NCBI RefSeq assembly: GCF_030866765.1
Contig: NZ_CP133017.1
Location: 3,826,001 to 3,890,000 of the forward strand
Direction: 5' to 3'
Length of the DNA stretch: 64,000 bases
Origin: Paenibacillus silvisoli
Lineage (GTDB): Bacteria; Bacillota; Bacilli; Paenibacillales; Paenibacillaceae
Part shown: piece by piece, positions 40,288-50,280 of the stretch
How positions within the stretch are numbered: position 1 is the stretch's first letter
Layout: every line of letters begins with the position of its first letter
Translations under genes and position numbers: made by a program
Notes under the pieces: generated by a model
The model's input: the letters and a program-made list of their open reading frames with translations, nothing else
What the model was told of the DNA's origin: nothing
Databases searched by the model: none

Positions 40288-42888
40288 TTAAGGCGTTGCC
40301 GGCACGTTCCCCGTGCCAGCATTGCCGCCTGTGCCTGTTCCGGTACCATTACCGGCGCCGTCCGTAGGCTGGCCGTCCGCCGGAACGGAGCCGTCGCCGC
40401 CAGGCGTAGTGCCGGTATCGCCGGTTCCTCCGTTGCCCGTGCCAGGATCTACAGGCTGACCGCCATTGTTCGGCGTGCCGCCGTTATTCGGCGTTTCGCC
40501 GTTGCCCGGCGTTTCGCCATTGCCCGGCGTTCCTTCATCAGGCGGCGTCGTACCGTCTCCCGGCTGCTCCGTCCCGTCGCCCGGAAGCGGATTTTCCTCT
40601 TCCGGCGGGACAACCTCGCCGGGCTCTTCCGTATCCGGAGGCGTAATTTCTGCTTCCGGAATGTCAACCTTCAGCTGCTCGGACGGCGTGCCCTCCATGT
40701 CTTTCTTCGGATCGTATGCCGTCACGTAATACGTATAGCTCATGCCCGGCGCAACGCTCATGTCGTCTACGCCCGTCGCGTCCAGCGAATCAAGCAGCTT
40801 CGTGAACGCCTGCTCGGACGCTTCTTTGCGGAACACGCGGTACTGCATGCCTTCGCCTTCGACCGGGCTCCACGACAGCTTCACCATCGCGCTCGCTTCG
40901 TCGTAGACCGCGTTAAAGTTCGTGATGCCGACCGGCGGCTTCTCTTCCTGCACGTCCGCAGGCTTGGCGAAGCTGCCTTTCTTAACGCCTTTGATCGCGT
41001 CGCGCATCACTTCGCCAAACATGGCGGCAGACTGCGCGCTGCTTTTCTTGATCATATGGTCTTTATCGGTATGATCATAACCCATCCACACGACGGCGGT
41101 CCACTCGGCCGTGTAACCGGCAAACCATGCATCGCGGTTGTAGCCGGTTTTCAAGCCGGGGATCCCGTGCTGCGTCGTGCCCGTTTTGCCTGCAACCGGA
41201 CGGTCGATGCGGGCGCCGACGCCCGTTCCGCCCTTCTCAGTTACGGCTTGCATCATATCCGTCATATAGTAAGCCGTTTCCGGTCTCATCAGCTGCTCCG
41301 GCGCAGGCGCGTCGTATGCATAGACGGCCTCGTCGTTTTTGTCGGTAATCCGAATCAACGCATGCGGATCTACGGACTTGCCCTCATTCGCGAACGCGCT
41401 ATAAGCTTTGGCCATATCGAACACGGTAACGCCGTTCGTCAAGCCGCCCAAGCCGATCGCGAGGTTGCGGTCCTTCGAGCTGTCGAGCTCGAAGCCCATT
41501 TTTTCCGCGAACTTCAAACCTGTCTTGACGCCCATTTCGTTCAGCAGCCATACCGCGGATGCGTTGCGGGACTCTTTCAGCGACTGGCGCATGCTGACAG
41601 CGCCGATATATTTGACCTTATTGGAGTCCGTTGGACAATACGAGCCGTAGCACGTCTTCACGTCCTGCAAAATCGACCACGGGTACCAATCGCCGCTCTC
41701 GACCGCCGGACCGTAAACCGTAATCGGCTTGAATGCCGAGCCCGGCTGGCGCGGCTGCTTAATGACGCGGTTAAGCCCTTTGTTCACGTAATCGCGTCCG
41801 CCGACCATCGCCTGAATTTCGCCGTTGCGATGATCCACGATAATCATCGCGCCTTGCTCCTTCTGCTCGTCGACGCTTTCCTCGAAGTTGCTGTCTTCGT
41901 CGAATTCACGTTCCATGACGGACTGGGCTTGCGTATTCAGCGTCGTGTAAATCTTATATCCGCCGATCCGCAGCTGCTCTTCGGTCAAGCCGCTTACCTT
42001 CTCGGCTTCATCCACCATATAATCGATGAAGGTGAGGTATTGATCATTAGACGTTTTCGGATGATCGACCGGCACGTATTTGACCGCCTTCGCCTCTTCC
42101 ATTTCCGTCTGCGTAATATAGCCTTGATCATACATCAGCTGCAGAACGACTGCCCGCCGTTCCAGCGAGTTTTCCGGGTTGTTGATCGGATTGTAGTTGC
42201 CCGGCGCCTTCGGAATGGCCGCCAACGTCGCCATTTGCCACAGCTTCAAATCCTTCAACTCGGTGTTGAAGTAATATTTCGCCGCAGCTTTAATGCCGTA
42301 TGCGCCTTTCCCGAAATAAATCCGGTTCAAGTACATCGTAATGATCTCGTCCTTCGTCTTCTTGTGTTCCAGAGCAACCGCAATGGATGCCTCCGTCGCT
42401 TTACGGAAGAACGTCTTGTCTTGCGTCAAAAACAAGTTTTTCGCGAGCTGCTGCGTGATCGTACTGCCGCCCTCGACCGCGCTCCGCGCGACGACGTCCT
42501 TCACGAGCGCACGGCCGATCGACCAGAGATCGATCCCGGAATGCTCCTCGAAGCGCCGGTCCTCCGTCGCGATGACGGCATCCCGCATCAGCTCGGGAAT
42601 TTCGGCAAACTCGACGTTTTCCCGGTTCCCGCCAGCCTGGGACAGCTTCATCACTTCTTTGCCATTCGCGTCATAGATTGTCGATGCTTCAGGCAAAATG
42701 AATTTATCCTGATTCTCGGCAAGGATGCGCTCACCGTTCAAAATGATTAACAAATACCCGATAATGCCGCAAACGATCGCAACCGCGCCGGTGAAAAACA
42801 GCCATACCCCCAGCTTGCGCTTGTTCGTCCTCTTCTTGCCCTTCTTTTCCGGTTTCTTGCCTTTCGTGCTGCGTGGTCCGTCTGCCAT
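40288..42888 (-). CDS. Class A penicillin-binding protein (PBP1A family)
   Basis: The 866-residue protein has a basic cytoplasmic tail, a transmembrane helix (about 26-48), a GT51 glycosyltransferase domain with VIATEDRRFEEHSG and EGGSTITQQLAKNLFL, and a transpeptidase domain with SAFKP (catalytic Ser), SRNASAV-type SxN and KTGTT motifs. Between about residues 670 and 760 there is a fibronectin-like module (NAVYDEASAMVKLSWSPVEG), followed by a long Gly/Thr/Asn/Pro-rich tail with tandem TPGNGE and TPNNGG units. It polymerises and crosslinks peptidoglycan. The tail probably reaches through the wall. The cyclophilin gene follows. Confidence 0.93.
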   Translation of the reverse strand: MADGPRSTKGKKPEKKGKKRTNKRKLGVWLFFTGAVAIVCGIIGYLLIILNGERILAENQDKFILPEASTIYDANGKEVMKLSQAGGNRENVEFAEIPELMRDAVIATEDRRFEEHSGIDLWSIGRALVKDVVARSAVEGGSTITQQLAKNLFLTQDKTFFRKATEASIAVALEHKKTKDEIITMYLNRIYFGKGAYGIKAAAKYYFNTELKDLKLWQMATLAAIPKAPGNYNPINNPENSLERRAVVLQLMYDQGYITQTEMEEAKAVKYVPVDHPKTSNDQYLTFIDYMVDEAEKVSGLTEEQLRIGGYKIYTTLNTQAQSVMEREFDEDSNFEESVDEQKEQGAMIIVDHRNGEIQAMVGGRDYVNKGLNRVIKQPRQPGSAFKPITVYGPAVESGDWYPWSILQDVKTCYGSYCPTDSNKVKYIGAVSMRQSLKESRNASAVWLLNEMGVKTGLKFAEKMGFELDSSKDRNLAIGLGGLTNGVTVFDMAKAYSAFANEGKSVDPHALIRITDKNDEAVYAYDAPAPEQLMRPETAYYMTDMMQAVTEKGGTGVGARIDRPVAGKTGTTQHGIPGLKTGYNRDAWFAGYTAEWTAVVWMGYDHTDKDHMIKKSSAQSAAMFGEVMRDAIKGVKKGSFAKPADVQEEKPPVGITNFNAVYDEASAMVKLSWSPVEGEGMQYRVFRKEASEQAFTKLLDSLDATGVDDMSVAPGMSYTYYVTAYDPKKDMEGTPSEQLKVDIPEAEITPPDTEEPGEVVPPEEENPLPGDGTEQPGDGTTPPDEGTPGNGETPGNGETPNNGGTPNNGGQPVDPGTGNGGTGDTGTTPGGDGSVPADGQPTDGAGNGTGTGTGGNAGTGNVPATP

Positions 42889-43000
42889 AAGCTTAGGTCC
42901 CCTCCAGTCCTCATTGTGCCTCTCTCTATTTATACCCTATATGTGTAAACGGCAACGGGCGGAATGAAACAACATGCCGAATCCTTTCGCTCCGTCCATG

Positions 43001-43037
43001 AAAAAAAGAACAACCCCGCACGTCGCAAGGGTTGCTC
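43001..43037 (-). terminator. Terminator of the mutS-mutL-miaA-hfq run
   Basis: GAGCAACCC pairs with GGGGTTGTTC around a loop of about 11 bases, followed by seven T residues on the minus strand. It lies about 70 bases beyond the hfq stop and closes the gene series. Confidence 0.85.
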
Positions 43038-43105
43038 TGTCGTGCCGCTATCCAATTAAACGTTACATGCTTTGAAAAGGTTTCAAAGCATGCGCCACGA
43101 TATCG

Positions 43106-43345
43106 TTACGCTTCGTTGTCTTGAACCTGCATAAGCGATACATTGCGCTGCGGGGTAAAGGTCGAGATGGCATGCTTGTACACCATTTGTTGGCGGCCTT
43201 CGCTGTCAATGACGATCGTGAAGTTGTCGAATGCTTTGATAACACCGCGAATTTGGAAGCCGTTCGTCAAATAGACGGTTACCGGCACGCTGTCTTTGCG
43301 GAGTTGATTCAGAAATGTATCCTGAATGTTGATTGATTTGTTCAT
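43106..43345 (-). CDS. hfq: RNA chaperone Hfq
   Basis: The 79-residue protein is a bacterial Sm-like protein: Sm1 part [32 protein letters not shown] and Sm2 part [12 protein letters not shown], where the KHAIST motif forms the uridine-binding proximal face. It forms a hexamer that binds small RNAs and A-rich or U-rich tails; the Gram-positive role is limited. The start overlaps the miaA stop by four bases, preserving the miaA-hfq pair of B. subtilis. Confidence 0.96.
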   Translation of the reverse strand: MNKSINIQDTFLNQLRKDSVPVTVYLTNGFQIRGVIKAFDNFTIVIDSEGRQQMVYKHAISTFTPQRNVSLMQVQDNEA

Positions 43346-44355
43346 TGCGCGTTACCCCCATCGTCAAAAGGTTGGTTAAAAGTATATTCAAGATCCATCC
43401 TAAACTTTCCTGCTAGTATACCATGAATTGTTTGCAAATTCTTGTTAAAATTTTCATCGGCATCGATCCAGTGGATGTCGCTCATATGGCGGAACCACGA
43501 AAGCTGCCGCTTGGCGAACCGTCTTGTATCCCGTTTGAGCATCTCCACCGCTTCCTCGAGCGTGAGATGTCCCTCCAAGTAAAGGACGATTTCCTTATAG
43601 CCGAGGCCGTGCATCGAAACGGCGTTAGCAGGGACGCCGTCGGCGAGCAGCCTCTTGACTTCATCAACCAGCCCTTCCTCGATCATGGCGTCGACCCGTT
43701 CATTGATCCGGGCATACAGCTTGGCCCGGTCCATCGTGAGCCCGATAATACACAGTTCGAAAGGCGATGTCTTTTTCTGACCCTCCAGCTGCTCGGAAAC
43801 GGTCGTTCCCGTCAAATGATGCACTTCCAGCGCGCGGATGACGCGGCGCTGATCGTTCGGGTGCAGCCGCTCCGCGGCGGCCGGGTCAACGGCGCGAAGC
43901 CGCTCGTGAAGCGCTTCTGCGCCATGCTCGAGCGCGAACAGCCGCTGCTCCTCCCGGTAGGCTTCATCGGAGCCGACCTCGGCGAAGTCGTAGCCGTACG
44001 CGACGGACTCGACGTAAAGTCCCGTTCCGCCGACGATAAACGGCAGCTTGCCGCGGCTTTCGATTTCCGGAATGAGCGTTGCGCACCGTTCTTGAAACTC
44101 TGCTACGGAGAACGCATGGGTCGGATCGCATATATCGATCAAATGATGCGGAATCCCTTCGCGCTCCTCGGGTTTGATTTTGGCGGTGCCGATGTCCATA
44201 CCCTTATACACTTGAATGGAATCGCCGGAAATGATCTCCGCGTTCCAGGCTTTGGCGATCTCCAGGCTTAACTTTGTTTTCCCGACCGCGGTCGGACCGA
44301 TGAGCGCAAGCAGTCTCGGTTTGGCTTTCTCATTGTTCGCAGTCGCTTGGCTCAT
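43342..44355 (-). CDS. miaA: tRNA dimethylallyltransferase
   Basis: The 337-residue protein has Walker [14 protein letters not shown], the [15 protein letters not shown] substrate block, [18 protein letters not shown] and the C-terminal [12 protein letters not shown], all hallmarks of MiaA. It adds an isopentenyl group to A37 of tRNAs that read codons starting with U. The start overlaps the stop of the preceding methyltransferase by four bases. The gene set mutL-methyltransferase-miaA-hfq is thus coupled by three overlaps. Confidence 0.95.
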   Translation of the reverse strand: MSQATANNEKAKPRLLALIGPTAVGKTKLSLEIAKAWNAEIISGDSIQVYKGMDIGTAKIKPEEREGIPHHLIDICDPTHAFSVAEFQERCATLIPEIESRGKLPFIVGGTGLYVESVAYGYDFAEVGSDEAYREEQRLFALEHGAEALHERLRAVDPAAAERLHPNDQRRVIRALEVHHLTGTTVSEQLEGQKKTSPFELCIIGLTMDRAKLYARINERVDAMIEEGLVDEVKRLLADGVPANAVSMHGLGYKEIVLYLEGHLTLEEAVEMLKRDTRRFAKRQLSWFRHMSDIHWIDADENFNKNLQTIHGILAGKFRMDLEYTFNQPFDDGGNAQ

Positions 44356-45122
44356 GTGGGCTGAATCACTCCGTACGCAATTTTATTGATATGCCGTCGC
44401 TCGAAGCCGAGCCGCTGAAACTCCCCGCTGTCCTTGTGCTCCTTGAGCACGACCATCTTGCGGGCGACTCGCGCCGCCTGACGGACGGATTCCTCGCTCA
44501 GCTCGGCATTGTTGGCCAATCCCCGCAGAGGCTGCAGTGCCGACGAATCGTGCATCGGCTTGCGGAACATCGGATCGAAATAGACGATGTCGACGCTCTT
44601 GTCCGGCAGCTGGGCTAAATACTCGAGGTGGTTCGTGTTGCGCATGTCGATGCGGCGAAACGCTTCATTGACGTCCGCATGCTCCGTCTCGTAGGTTTTG
44701 AGCCCTTCCCGCACGACCGTATACAGCATTTGCTCGCTTTCGAGCGCGGTAACATGTCCTTGCGGACCGACCGCATAAGCGAAAACGATCGCATCGGAGC
44801 CAAGTCCCGCCGTGCAATCGATGACGCGGTCACCGGGCTCGCAGCCCGTCAGCGTAATAAGCGGATCGGCTTCGCCTTTGCGCATCCGTTTGACGCGCAC
44901 GTAAGCCATGCTGGGATGAAAATACAGCGGCTCCTCCGATTCCTCATAATAGCGCAGTCCCCTGTCGTCTGCAACAAGCAGGCGGTTGTCGCCGTACTTC
45001 GTTTTGAGCAGGCTTAGCGAATCCTGCTTGCGCGGAACTAGGCGGCCGCCCAGCTCCCCGGCGATACCGGCCGCATACGCGGTCTGCTCGGGTGTCGGCT
45101 TCTGCGGCGTCGTTACGATCAT
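44352..45122 (-). CDS. Class I SAM-dependent methyltransferase, RsmJ-like
   Basis: The 256-residue protein has a Rossmann methyltransferase core: DRVIDCTAGLGSDAIVFAYAVG (motif I), VTALESEQMLYTVVREGL, and VDIVYFDPMFRKPM (motif IV, DPMF), as in RsmJ and DUF548 proteins, which methylate guanine in small-subunit rRNA. The target in Gram-positives is uncertain. The ATG at 45122 overlaps the mutL stop (ATGA); the open frame runs 31 codons further into mutL without homology. It is inserted between mutL and miaA, which are neighbours in many Bacilli. Confidence 0.82.
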   Translation of the reverse strand: MIVTTPQKPTPEQTAYAAGIAGELGGRLVPRKQDSLSLLKTKYGDNRLLVADDRGLRYYEESEEPLYFHPSMAYVRVKRMRKGEADPLITLTGCEPGDRVIDCTAGLGSDAIVFAYAVGPQGHVTALESEQMLYTVVREGLKTYETEHADVNEAFRRIDMRNTNHLEYLAQLPDKSVDIVYFDPMFRKPMHDSSALQPLRGLANNAELSEESVRQAARVARKMVVLKEHKDSGEFQRLGFERRHINKIAYGVIQPT

Positions 45123-47335
45123 GACATCACCCGCTTGAACATTTTTTCGAGCTGATAGGTCGTCATATGGACGACGATCGGTCTGCCGTGCGGGCATGTA
45201 TACGGCTGAACGCATGCAGCCAGACGCCTAAGCAGCCCTTCGCCTTCCTCGCGCGTGAGCCTGTCGTTCGCTTTAATCGAAGCTTTGCAGGAGCACATAA
45301 TGGCCGACTTCTCTCTCATCTTGCCGATATCGACGGCGCCGCGTTCGCCGATCAGCCATTCCGCCATTTCTTCGATGACGTTATGCTCCTCGCCTTCAGG
45401 CAGCCACTCCGGATAGGAACGAACGAGGAACGTATGCGCCCCGAACGGCTCCAGCTCGACGCCGGCTTCCTGCAAATAATGCAGCTTGCCCTTCAGCGCC
45501 GCCGCCTCGGCTTGCGTAAACTCCATCGTCAGCGGGACGAGCAGCTGCTGGCTGGCTTGCTGCGGACGGCTGAACTTCTCGAAGAAATATTCGTAATTTA
45601 TCCGCTCATGCGCCGCATGCTGATCGATCAGGAATAGACCCTCTTCGTTCTGCGCGATGATATACGTGCCGTGCAGCTGGCCAATCCAATAGAGCTCCGG
45701 AAATCCGGACGCATTGGATGCAACCGGGACGTTGCTGCTAGCAGACGGGGCTTGTACGTCAGGCCTCGCGTCAGCGAGCGCGTTGTCGGCAGCGGGAGCA
45801 GGTTGCTCATCATCTGACTGTGATACAGGCGGGATGGCGCTGGCCTGAATGTTATCCGGCACTACATCGGATGACGCTGGTCGGTCTGTCGCTTCATATA
45901 CATTCGCCGTTGCCGTCTCGCGGGCAGCCGTGCTTTCGCTTCGATCTGCAGGTGGCGCGTACAGACGCTCCGTCGCGTCACGCGGAATCGATGCGGTACG
46001 CTGGCTGCCTGTTGCCTGCCAATCCGATGCTGATTTACCGTATTGCGCTGCCGGGCGTACGGAGTTCCCTGTTCCGCCGGCGCTGCCGCTGCCTGAAAAC
46101 GAAGAGCGGCCGGAAGGCGAAGCTTCCGGCGTCTTCCATGCGGTAGGCGTGCCGGAAATCGCTTCTTCGGCGATTTGAAGCGCAGCCGCGATCTCCGCTG
46201 CCGAAGCATGCGGTTTTTCCTGCGGCGCCGATGGAACCGATGACGTCCCCTTGAAAAACGAATCTTCCGGTTGATGAAACGAAATCCGGTCCTGCACATA
46301 AACCGGCTTCGACCGTTCGGCCGGCGCCGCAGGTCCCGGAATATGACGCTGCTTGCCAAGCGCGCGCTTGACCGCTTCCTCGATAAACTCGCGCAGCTCG
46401 GCCTCCTTGCTGAAGCGCACCTCCATTTTGGACGGATGCACGTTGACATCGAGAAGGCTCGGGTGCATGCCCAGCTCCAGCACGATCAGCGGAAATCGGT
46501 TGATCGGAAGAAGCGTATGATAAGCCTGCAGAATCGCTTGGTTAATGATAAAGCTCTTAATATATCTGCCGTTCACGACGATCGTAATGCCGTTTCGGTT
46601 CGACCGGGTCTGCTCGGGCTTGGAAATATACCCGCGCAGCTCGTAGTCGGGATGCTCGCCGGAAACCGGCAGCATCGCCTTCGCGGTTGCCGAGCCGTAA
46701 ATCGCCGCGAATGCCTGCAGGCGGTCGCCGCTGCCAAGCGTCCGCAGCAATAAGCCGCCGTTATGCTTGAGCGTGAACGCGATGCCCGGATGCGCAAGCG
46801 CGAGACGGTTGACATAGTCCGCGATATGCCCGATCTCCGTTTGGATCGTCTTCATATACTTAAGCCTGGCGGGCGTGTTATAAAACAGCTCGCGCACGCT
46901 TATATCCGTTCCCTGCGGCGCATTCGTCTCCTCGTTCGCCGTAATGGTGCCGCCTTCGATCACGAGCTTGCGGCCAAGGCCCGACTTATCGATCGCGGAG
47001 ACGCACTCCACTTTGGCGACAGCCGCGATACTCGGCAGCGCTTCGCCGCGAAAGCCAAGGCTCGCGATGCGGAATAAATCTTTGCTGGAAGAGATTTTGC
47101 TCGTCGCATGGCGGTAGAACGCGGTTTCGATATCGTCGCCCTCGATGCCGGAGCCGTTGTCCGTGACGCGAACCAGCGTAAGCCCGCCTTCCTCGATGAC
47201 GATATCGATGGCGGTGCTGCCGGCGTCAACCGCGTTCTCCACCAGCTCCTTCACGACCGAGGACGGCCGCTCCACCACTTCGCCGGCCGCGATTTGGTTC
47301 GCCAGCTGCTCGTCCAAGATGCGGATTTTGCTCAT
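45119..47335 (-). CDS. mutL: DNA mismatch repair protein MutL
   Basis: The 738-residue protein has a GHKL ATPase domain: IAAGEVVERP, ELVENAVDAG (motif I), DNGSGI (motif II) and GFRGEALPSI (motif III). The C-terminal domain has the endonuclease signature DQHAAHERINYE and a CPHGRP motif, so the protein nicks DNA as expected where MutH is absent. The linker (about residues 345-545) is Ala/Ser/Pro-rich and of low complexity. Start at 47335, 29 bases after the mutS stop. It transmits the mismatch signal from MutS to the nicking step. Confidence 0.95.
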   Translation of the reverse strand: MSKIRILDEQLANQIAAGEVVERPSSVVKELVENAVDAGSTAIDIVIEEGGLTLVRVTDNGSGIEGDDIETAFYRHATSKISSSKDLFRIASLGFRGEALPSIAAVAKVECVSAIDKSGLGRKLVIEGGTITANEETNAPQGTDISVRELFYNTPARLKYMKTIQTEIGHIADYVNRLALAHPGIAFTLKHNGGLLLRTLGSGDRLQAFAAIYGSATAKAMLPVSGEHPDYELRGYISKPEQTRSNRNGITIVVNGRYIKSFIINQAILQAYHTLLPINRFPLIVLELGMHPSLLDVNVHPSKMEVRFSKEAELREFIEEAVKRALGKQRHIPGPAAPAERSKPVYVQDRISFHQPEDSFFKGTSSVPSAPQEKPHASAAEIAAALQIAEEAISGTPTAWKTPEASPSGRSSFSGSGSAGGTGNSVRPAAQYGKSASDWQATGSQRTASIPRDATERLYAPPADRSESTAARETATANVYEATDRPASSDVVPDNIQASAIPPVSQSDDEQPAPAADNALADARPDVQAPSASSNVPVASNASGFPELYWIGQLHGTYIIAQNEEGLFLIDQHAAHERINYEYFFEKFSRPQQASQQLLVPLTMEFTQAEAAALKGKLHYLQEAGVELEPFGAHTFLVRSYPEWLPEGEEHNVIEEMAEWLIGERGAVDIGKMREKSAIMCSCKASIKANDRLTREEGEGLLRRLAACVQPYTCPHGRPIVVHMTTYQLEKMFKRVMS

Positions 47336-47364
47336 TTGCGCATGACACCTCCGTTAGCTTCTTT

Positions 47365-50109
47365 CTAGTGCTCTTCGTTCAGCTTCAGCTTCATATCGTT
47401 CAGCCATTGCATCGCCTGCATCGGCGTTAAATTAAACAAATCCAGCTTGCGCAGCTGCTCGGCGAGCTGCTCTGCGCGCGCGCTGCCTTTGCGCTGCTTG
47501 GCGGAAACCGGCGCCGGCTCCTCGAAGATCGAGAGCTGCACGAATTCTGCCGCCGACGGCGCTTGGTCCGCAGCTGGCACGGCAAATTCCGCCGGGGCGG
47601 CGCTGATAACGGCCGGCGTCTCATGAGCAGCCCGTGTCATCTGCGGCGCCTCATAGCCTGCAGCCGCTTCAGCCGCATACGGCAGCTTCGAAGCCGCGGC
47701 AGCGGCTGCCGCATTTTCCTGATCCGTGTGCAGCTCCAGCAGCGAATACGCCCGCTGGATAATGCTGTCCGGCAATCCGGCCAGCTGCGCGCAATAAATC
47801 CCGTAGCTGCTGCCTGCCGCACCCGGGACAAGCTTGCGGAGAAACGTCACGTTATCGCCCGTTTCCTGCACGGCCATACAAGCGTTAGCAAGGCGCGGCA
47901 GCGTATCGCCCAAGTGAGCCAGCTCGTGGAAATGCGTCGACACGAGCGCTTTGCAGCCCACTTCATAATGAACGAACTCGATCACGGCCTGCGCGATCGC
48001 CATCCCTTCGCCCGTCGACGTGCCGCGGCCAAGCTCGTCGATGATGACGAGGCTTTGCGCGGACGCTTTCTCCGTCATGATCTGGATGTCCTTCATCTCG
48101 ACCATGAACGTGCTTTGGCCGCCGATGAGATCGTCCGCGGCGCCGATGCGCGTGAAAATGCGATCGATCAGCGGCACCTCCGCGAATTTCGCCGGCACGA
48201 AGCAGCCGATCTGCGCCATGATGCTGATCAGCGCGACTTGGCGCATGTACGTGCTCTTACCGGCCATGTTCGGTCCGGTGATGAGCAGCATCGACGCCTT
48301 GTCCGTTCCATTGGCGAGCGCGGTGTCGTTCGCGATGAACGCAGCGTCCATAACCGCCTCTACGACCGGATGGCGGCCTTCCCGCACGATGAAATCGTAG
48401 CCTTCCGTCACGTTCGGCTTCACGTAGCGCTGCTCGCCGCTCACCGTTGCGAGGGACTGGAACACGTCGATGGCCGCAAGCACTTCTGCCAGCTTTTGCA
48501 GCCGGTGCAGGTGCGCGGTCAAATGTTCGCGGAGCTCCAGGAACTTGGCATGCTCCAGATCGACCATTTTGTCCTCCGCTTCGAGAATGAGCGTCTCTTT
48601 CTCTTTCAGCTCGGGCGTGACGTAGCGCTCGGCGTTCGTCAACGTTTGCTTGCGCTCGTAACGGCCTTCCGGAAGGCTGCCGATATTCGCTTTGGACACT
48701 TCCAGATAGTAGCCGAACACTTTGTTGTAGCCGATCTTGAGCGACTTGATGCCGGTTGCTTCGCGCTCCCTGCGCTCCAGCTCCGCCAGCCACTTCTTCC
48801 CGTTCACGCTCGCCTCGCGCAGCTCGTCCAAATAGCTGTCGTAGCCGGCGCGGATCAGACCGCCTTCCCGCACGGAAACCGGCGGCTCGTCCACGATGAC
48901 CGTCTCGATCATTTCGGCCAGATCGGCGCAGTGATCTACGCCTGCAACGAGCTTGCGGAGCGTCGCGGAATCGGACTCCGCGCAAAGCGCGGCCAAGGCC
49001 GGGACATGCTGAAGCGAAGATTTGAGCGCATTGAGGTCACGACCGTTCGCGCTTCCGTAGGCTACGCGGCCGACGAGCCGCTCGAGGTCATAGATCTCAT
49101 TCAGCTCTCCGCGCAGCTCGTCCCGCAAAATAAAATTGCCGTACAGCTTGTCTACCGCTTCCAGCCGTTCATCGATCGCCGCCTTCGACAGAAGCGGCTT
49201 GTCGATCCAGCGTCTCAGCAGACGAGCGCCCATCGAGGTGCGCGTACGGTCCAGCAGCCAGAGCAGCGAGCCCTTCTTGCTGCGGTCTCGGACCGTTTCA
49301 ACCAATTCCAGGTTGCGTCTCGTAAACGGATCCAGAATCATATATTGATTCGGCTCGTACGCCGAGATGCGGCGGACATGGCCAAGCGACCGCTTCTGGG
49401 TTTCGTCCAGGTAGCCGGTCAGCAGGCTGACGGCGCGGTGCCGCGCAGGGGCCAGCGCTTCTAGCGCCAGTTCGCTGAACTGCTGCTCCAGCCGCTCCGG
49501 CTCCATCGGCGTCCGCTCCGTGAACAGCACCGGCCGGTTCCAAGCCGACGCCAGCTCGCGAAGCTGCTCCAGCACGGCGGCGTCGCCGACGATCTCGGAC
49601 GGATGATAGAGATTGACTTCATCCGTTAACGACTCCACGCCTGCCGGGAACGAGGTCACGTACAGCTCGCCGGTCGTAAGATCGCACGCCGCCACGCCAT
49701 AAGCGCCGCCTTGCTCCGCTACGGAGACGATGAAGTTGTTCGCCTTATCCGCCAGCGACTTCGTCTCCATGACGGTTCCGGGCGTCACGACGCGGATGAT
49801 TTCGCGCCTGACCACGCCTTTAGCCGCCGCCGGGTCTTCCACCTGCTCGCAGATGGCGACTTTATAGCCTTTTTCGATCAAGCGGGCGATATAGTTTTCG
49901 GCGGAATGGTAGGGAACGCCGCACATCGGTATTTTTTTGTCGCCGCCGCCTTCGCGTCCGGTGAGCGTAATTTCAAGCTCGCGCGAAGCGTTGATCGCGT
50001 CGTCGAAAAACATTTCATAGAAATCGCCTAAGCGAAAAAAAAGAATCGCGTCCTGCGCGCCTTCTTTTATGCCTAAATATTGTTGGATCATGGGGGTGTA
50101 TGCAGACAT
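47365..50109 (-). CDS. mutS: DNA mismatch recognition protein MutS
   Basis: The 914-residue protein has the mismatch-contact motif GDFYEMF near residue 30, connector and lever domains, and the ABC-type ATPase: TGPNMAGKSTYMRQ (Walker A), DELGRGTST (Walker B and D-loop) and STHFHEL. The tail from about residue 795 is rich in Ala and Pro and contains QLSIF near residues 858-862, a beta-clamp-binding motif like the QLSFF motif of B. subtilis MutS. GGAGG precedes the ATG. A promoter with extended -10 lies at 50150-50158. It leads the mutS-mutL run. Confidence 0.95.
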   Translation of the reverse strand: MSAYTPMIQQYLGIKEGAQDAILFFRLGDFYEMFFDDAINASRELEITLTGREGGGDKKIPMCGVPYHSAENYIARLIEKGYKVAICEQVEDPAAAKGVVRREIIRVVTPGTVMETKSLADKANNFIVSVAEQGGAYGVAACDLTTGELYVTSFPAGVESLTDEVNLYHPSEIVGDAAVLEQLRELASAWNRPVLFTERTPMEPERLEQQFSELALEALAPARHRAVSLLTGYLDETQKRSLGHVRRISAYEPNQYMILDPFTRRNLELVETVRDRSKKGSLLWLLDRTRTSMGARLLRRWIDKPLLSKAAIDERLEAVDKLYGNFILRDELRGELNEIYDLERLVGRVAYGSANGRDLNALKSSLQHVPALAALCAESDSATLRKLVAGVDHCADLAEMIETVIVDEPPVSVREGGLIRAGYDSYLDELREASVNGKKWLAELERREREATGIKSLKIGYNKVFGYYLEVSKANIGSLPEGRYERKQTLTNAERYVTPELKEKETLILEAEDKMVDLEHAKFLELREHLTAHLHRLQKLAEVLAAIDVFQSLATVSGEQRYVKPNVTEGYDFIVREGRHPVVEAVMDAAFIANDTALANGTDKASMLLITGPNMAGKSTYMRQVALISIMAQIGCFVPAKFAEVPLIDRIFTRIGAADDLIGGQSTFMVEMKDIQIMTEKASAQSLVIIDELGRGTSTGEGMAIAQAVIEFVHYEVGCKALVSTHFHELAHLGDTLPRLANACMAVQETGDNVTFLRKLVPGAAGSSYGIYCAQLAGLPDSIIQRAYSLLELHTDQENAAAAAAASKLPYAAEAAAGYEAPQMTRAAHETPAVISAAPAEFAVPAADQAPSAAEFVQLSIFEEPAPVSAKQRKGSARAEQLAEQLRKLDLFNLTPMQAMQWLNDMKLKLNEEH

Positions 50110-50149
50110 GAGGAGCCTCCTCGAATTAATCGATAAACAACAGCACTTT

Positions 50150-50158
50150 ATTATAGCA
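50150..50158 (-). promoter_or_regulatory. Extended -10 promoter of mutS
   Basis: The minus strand reads TGCTATAAT, a full extended -10 element, about 40 bases before the mutS ATG. A possible -35, CTGACA, is 15 bases upstream, which is too close, so promoter strength may depend on the extended -10. Confidence 0.6.
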
Positions 50159-50280
50159 GAAAAGCGTCCCTGTCAGGAGACCGCGGCAAAATCCGTTTCA
50201 TAAACGTCGATTTACAATTCAGCGCATGCGTCATACAATTAATTCCAGTCTGGACAAAATCGAATAAAGGCGGGATGTTT

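Noticed and set aside
41056-42750. 564-codon plus-strand frame opposite the PBP gene
   Set aside because: Antisense artefact. The PBP reading frame with all catalytic motifs covers the same bases.
47563-49464. 633-codon plus-strand frame opposite mutS
   Set aside because: Shadow of mutS, with biased composition (Arg, His, Gln, Phe) and no domain. MutS motifs on the minus strand are intact throughout.
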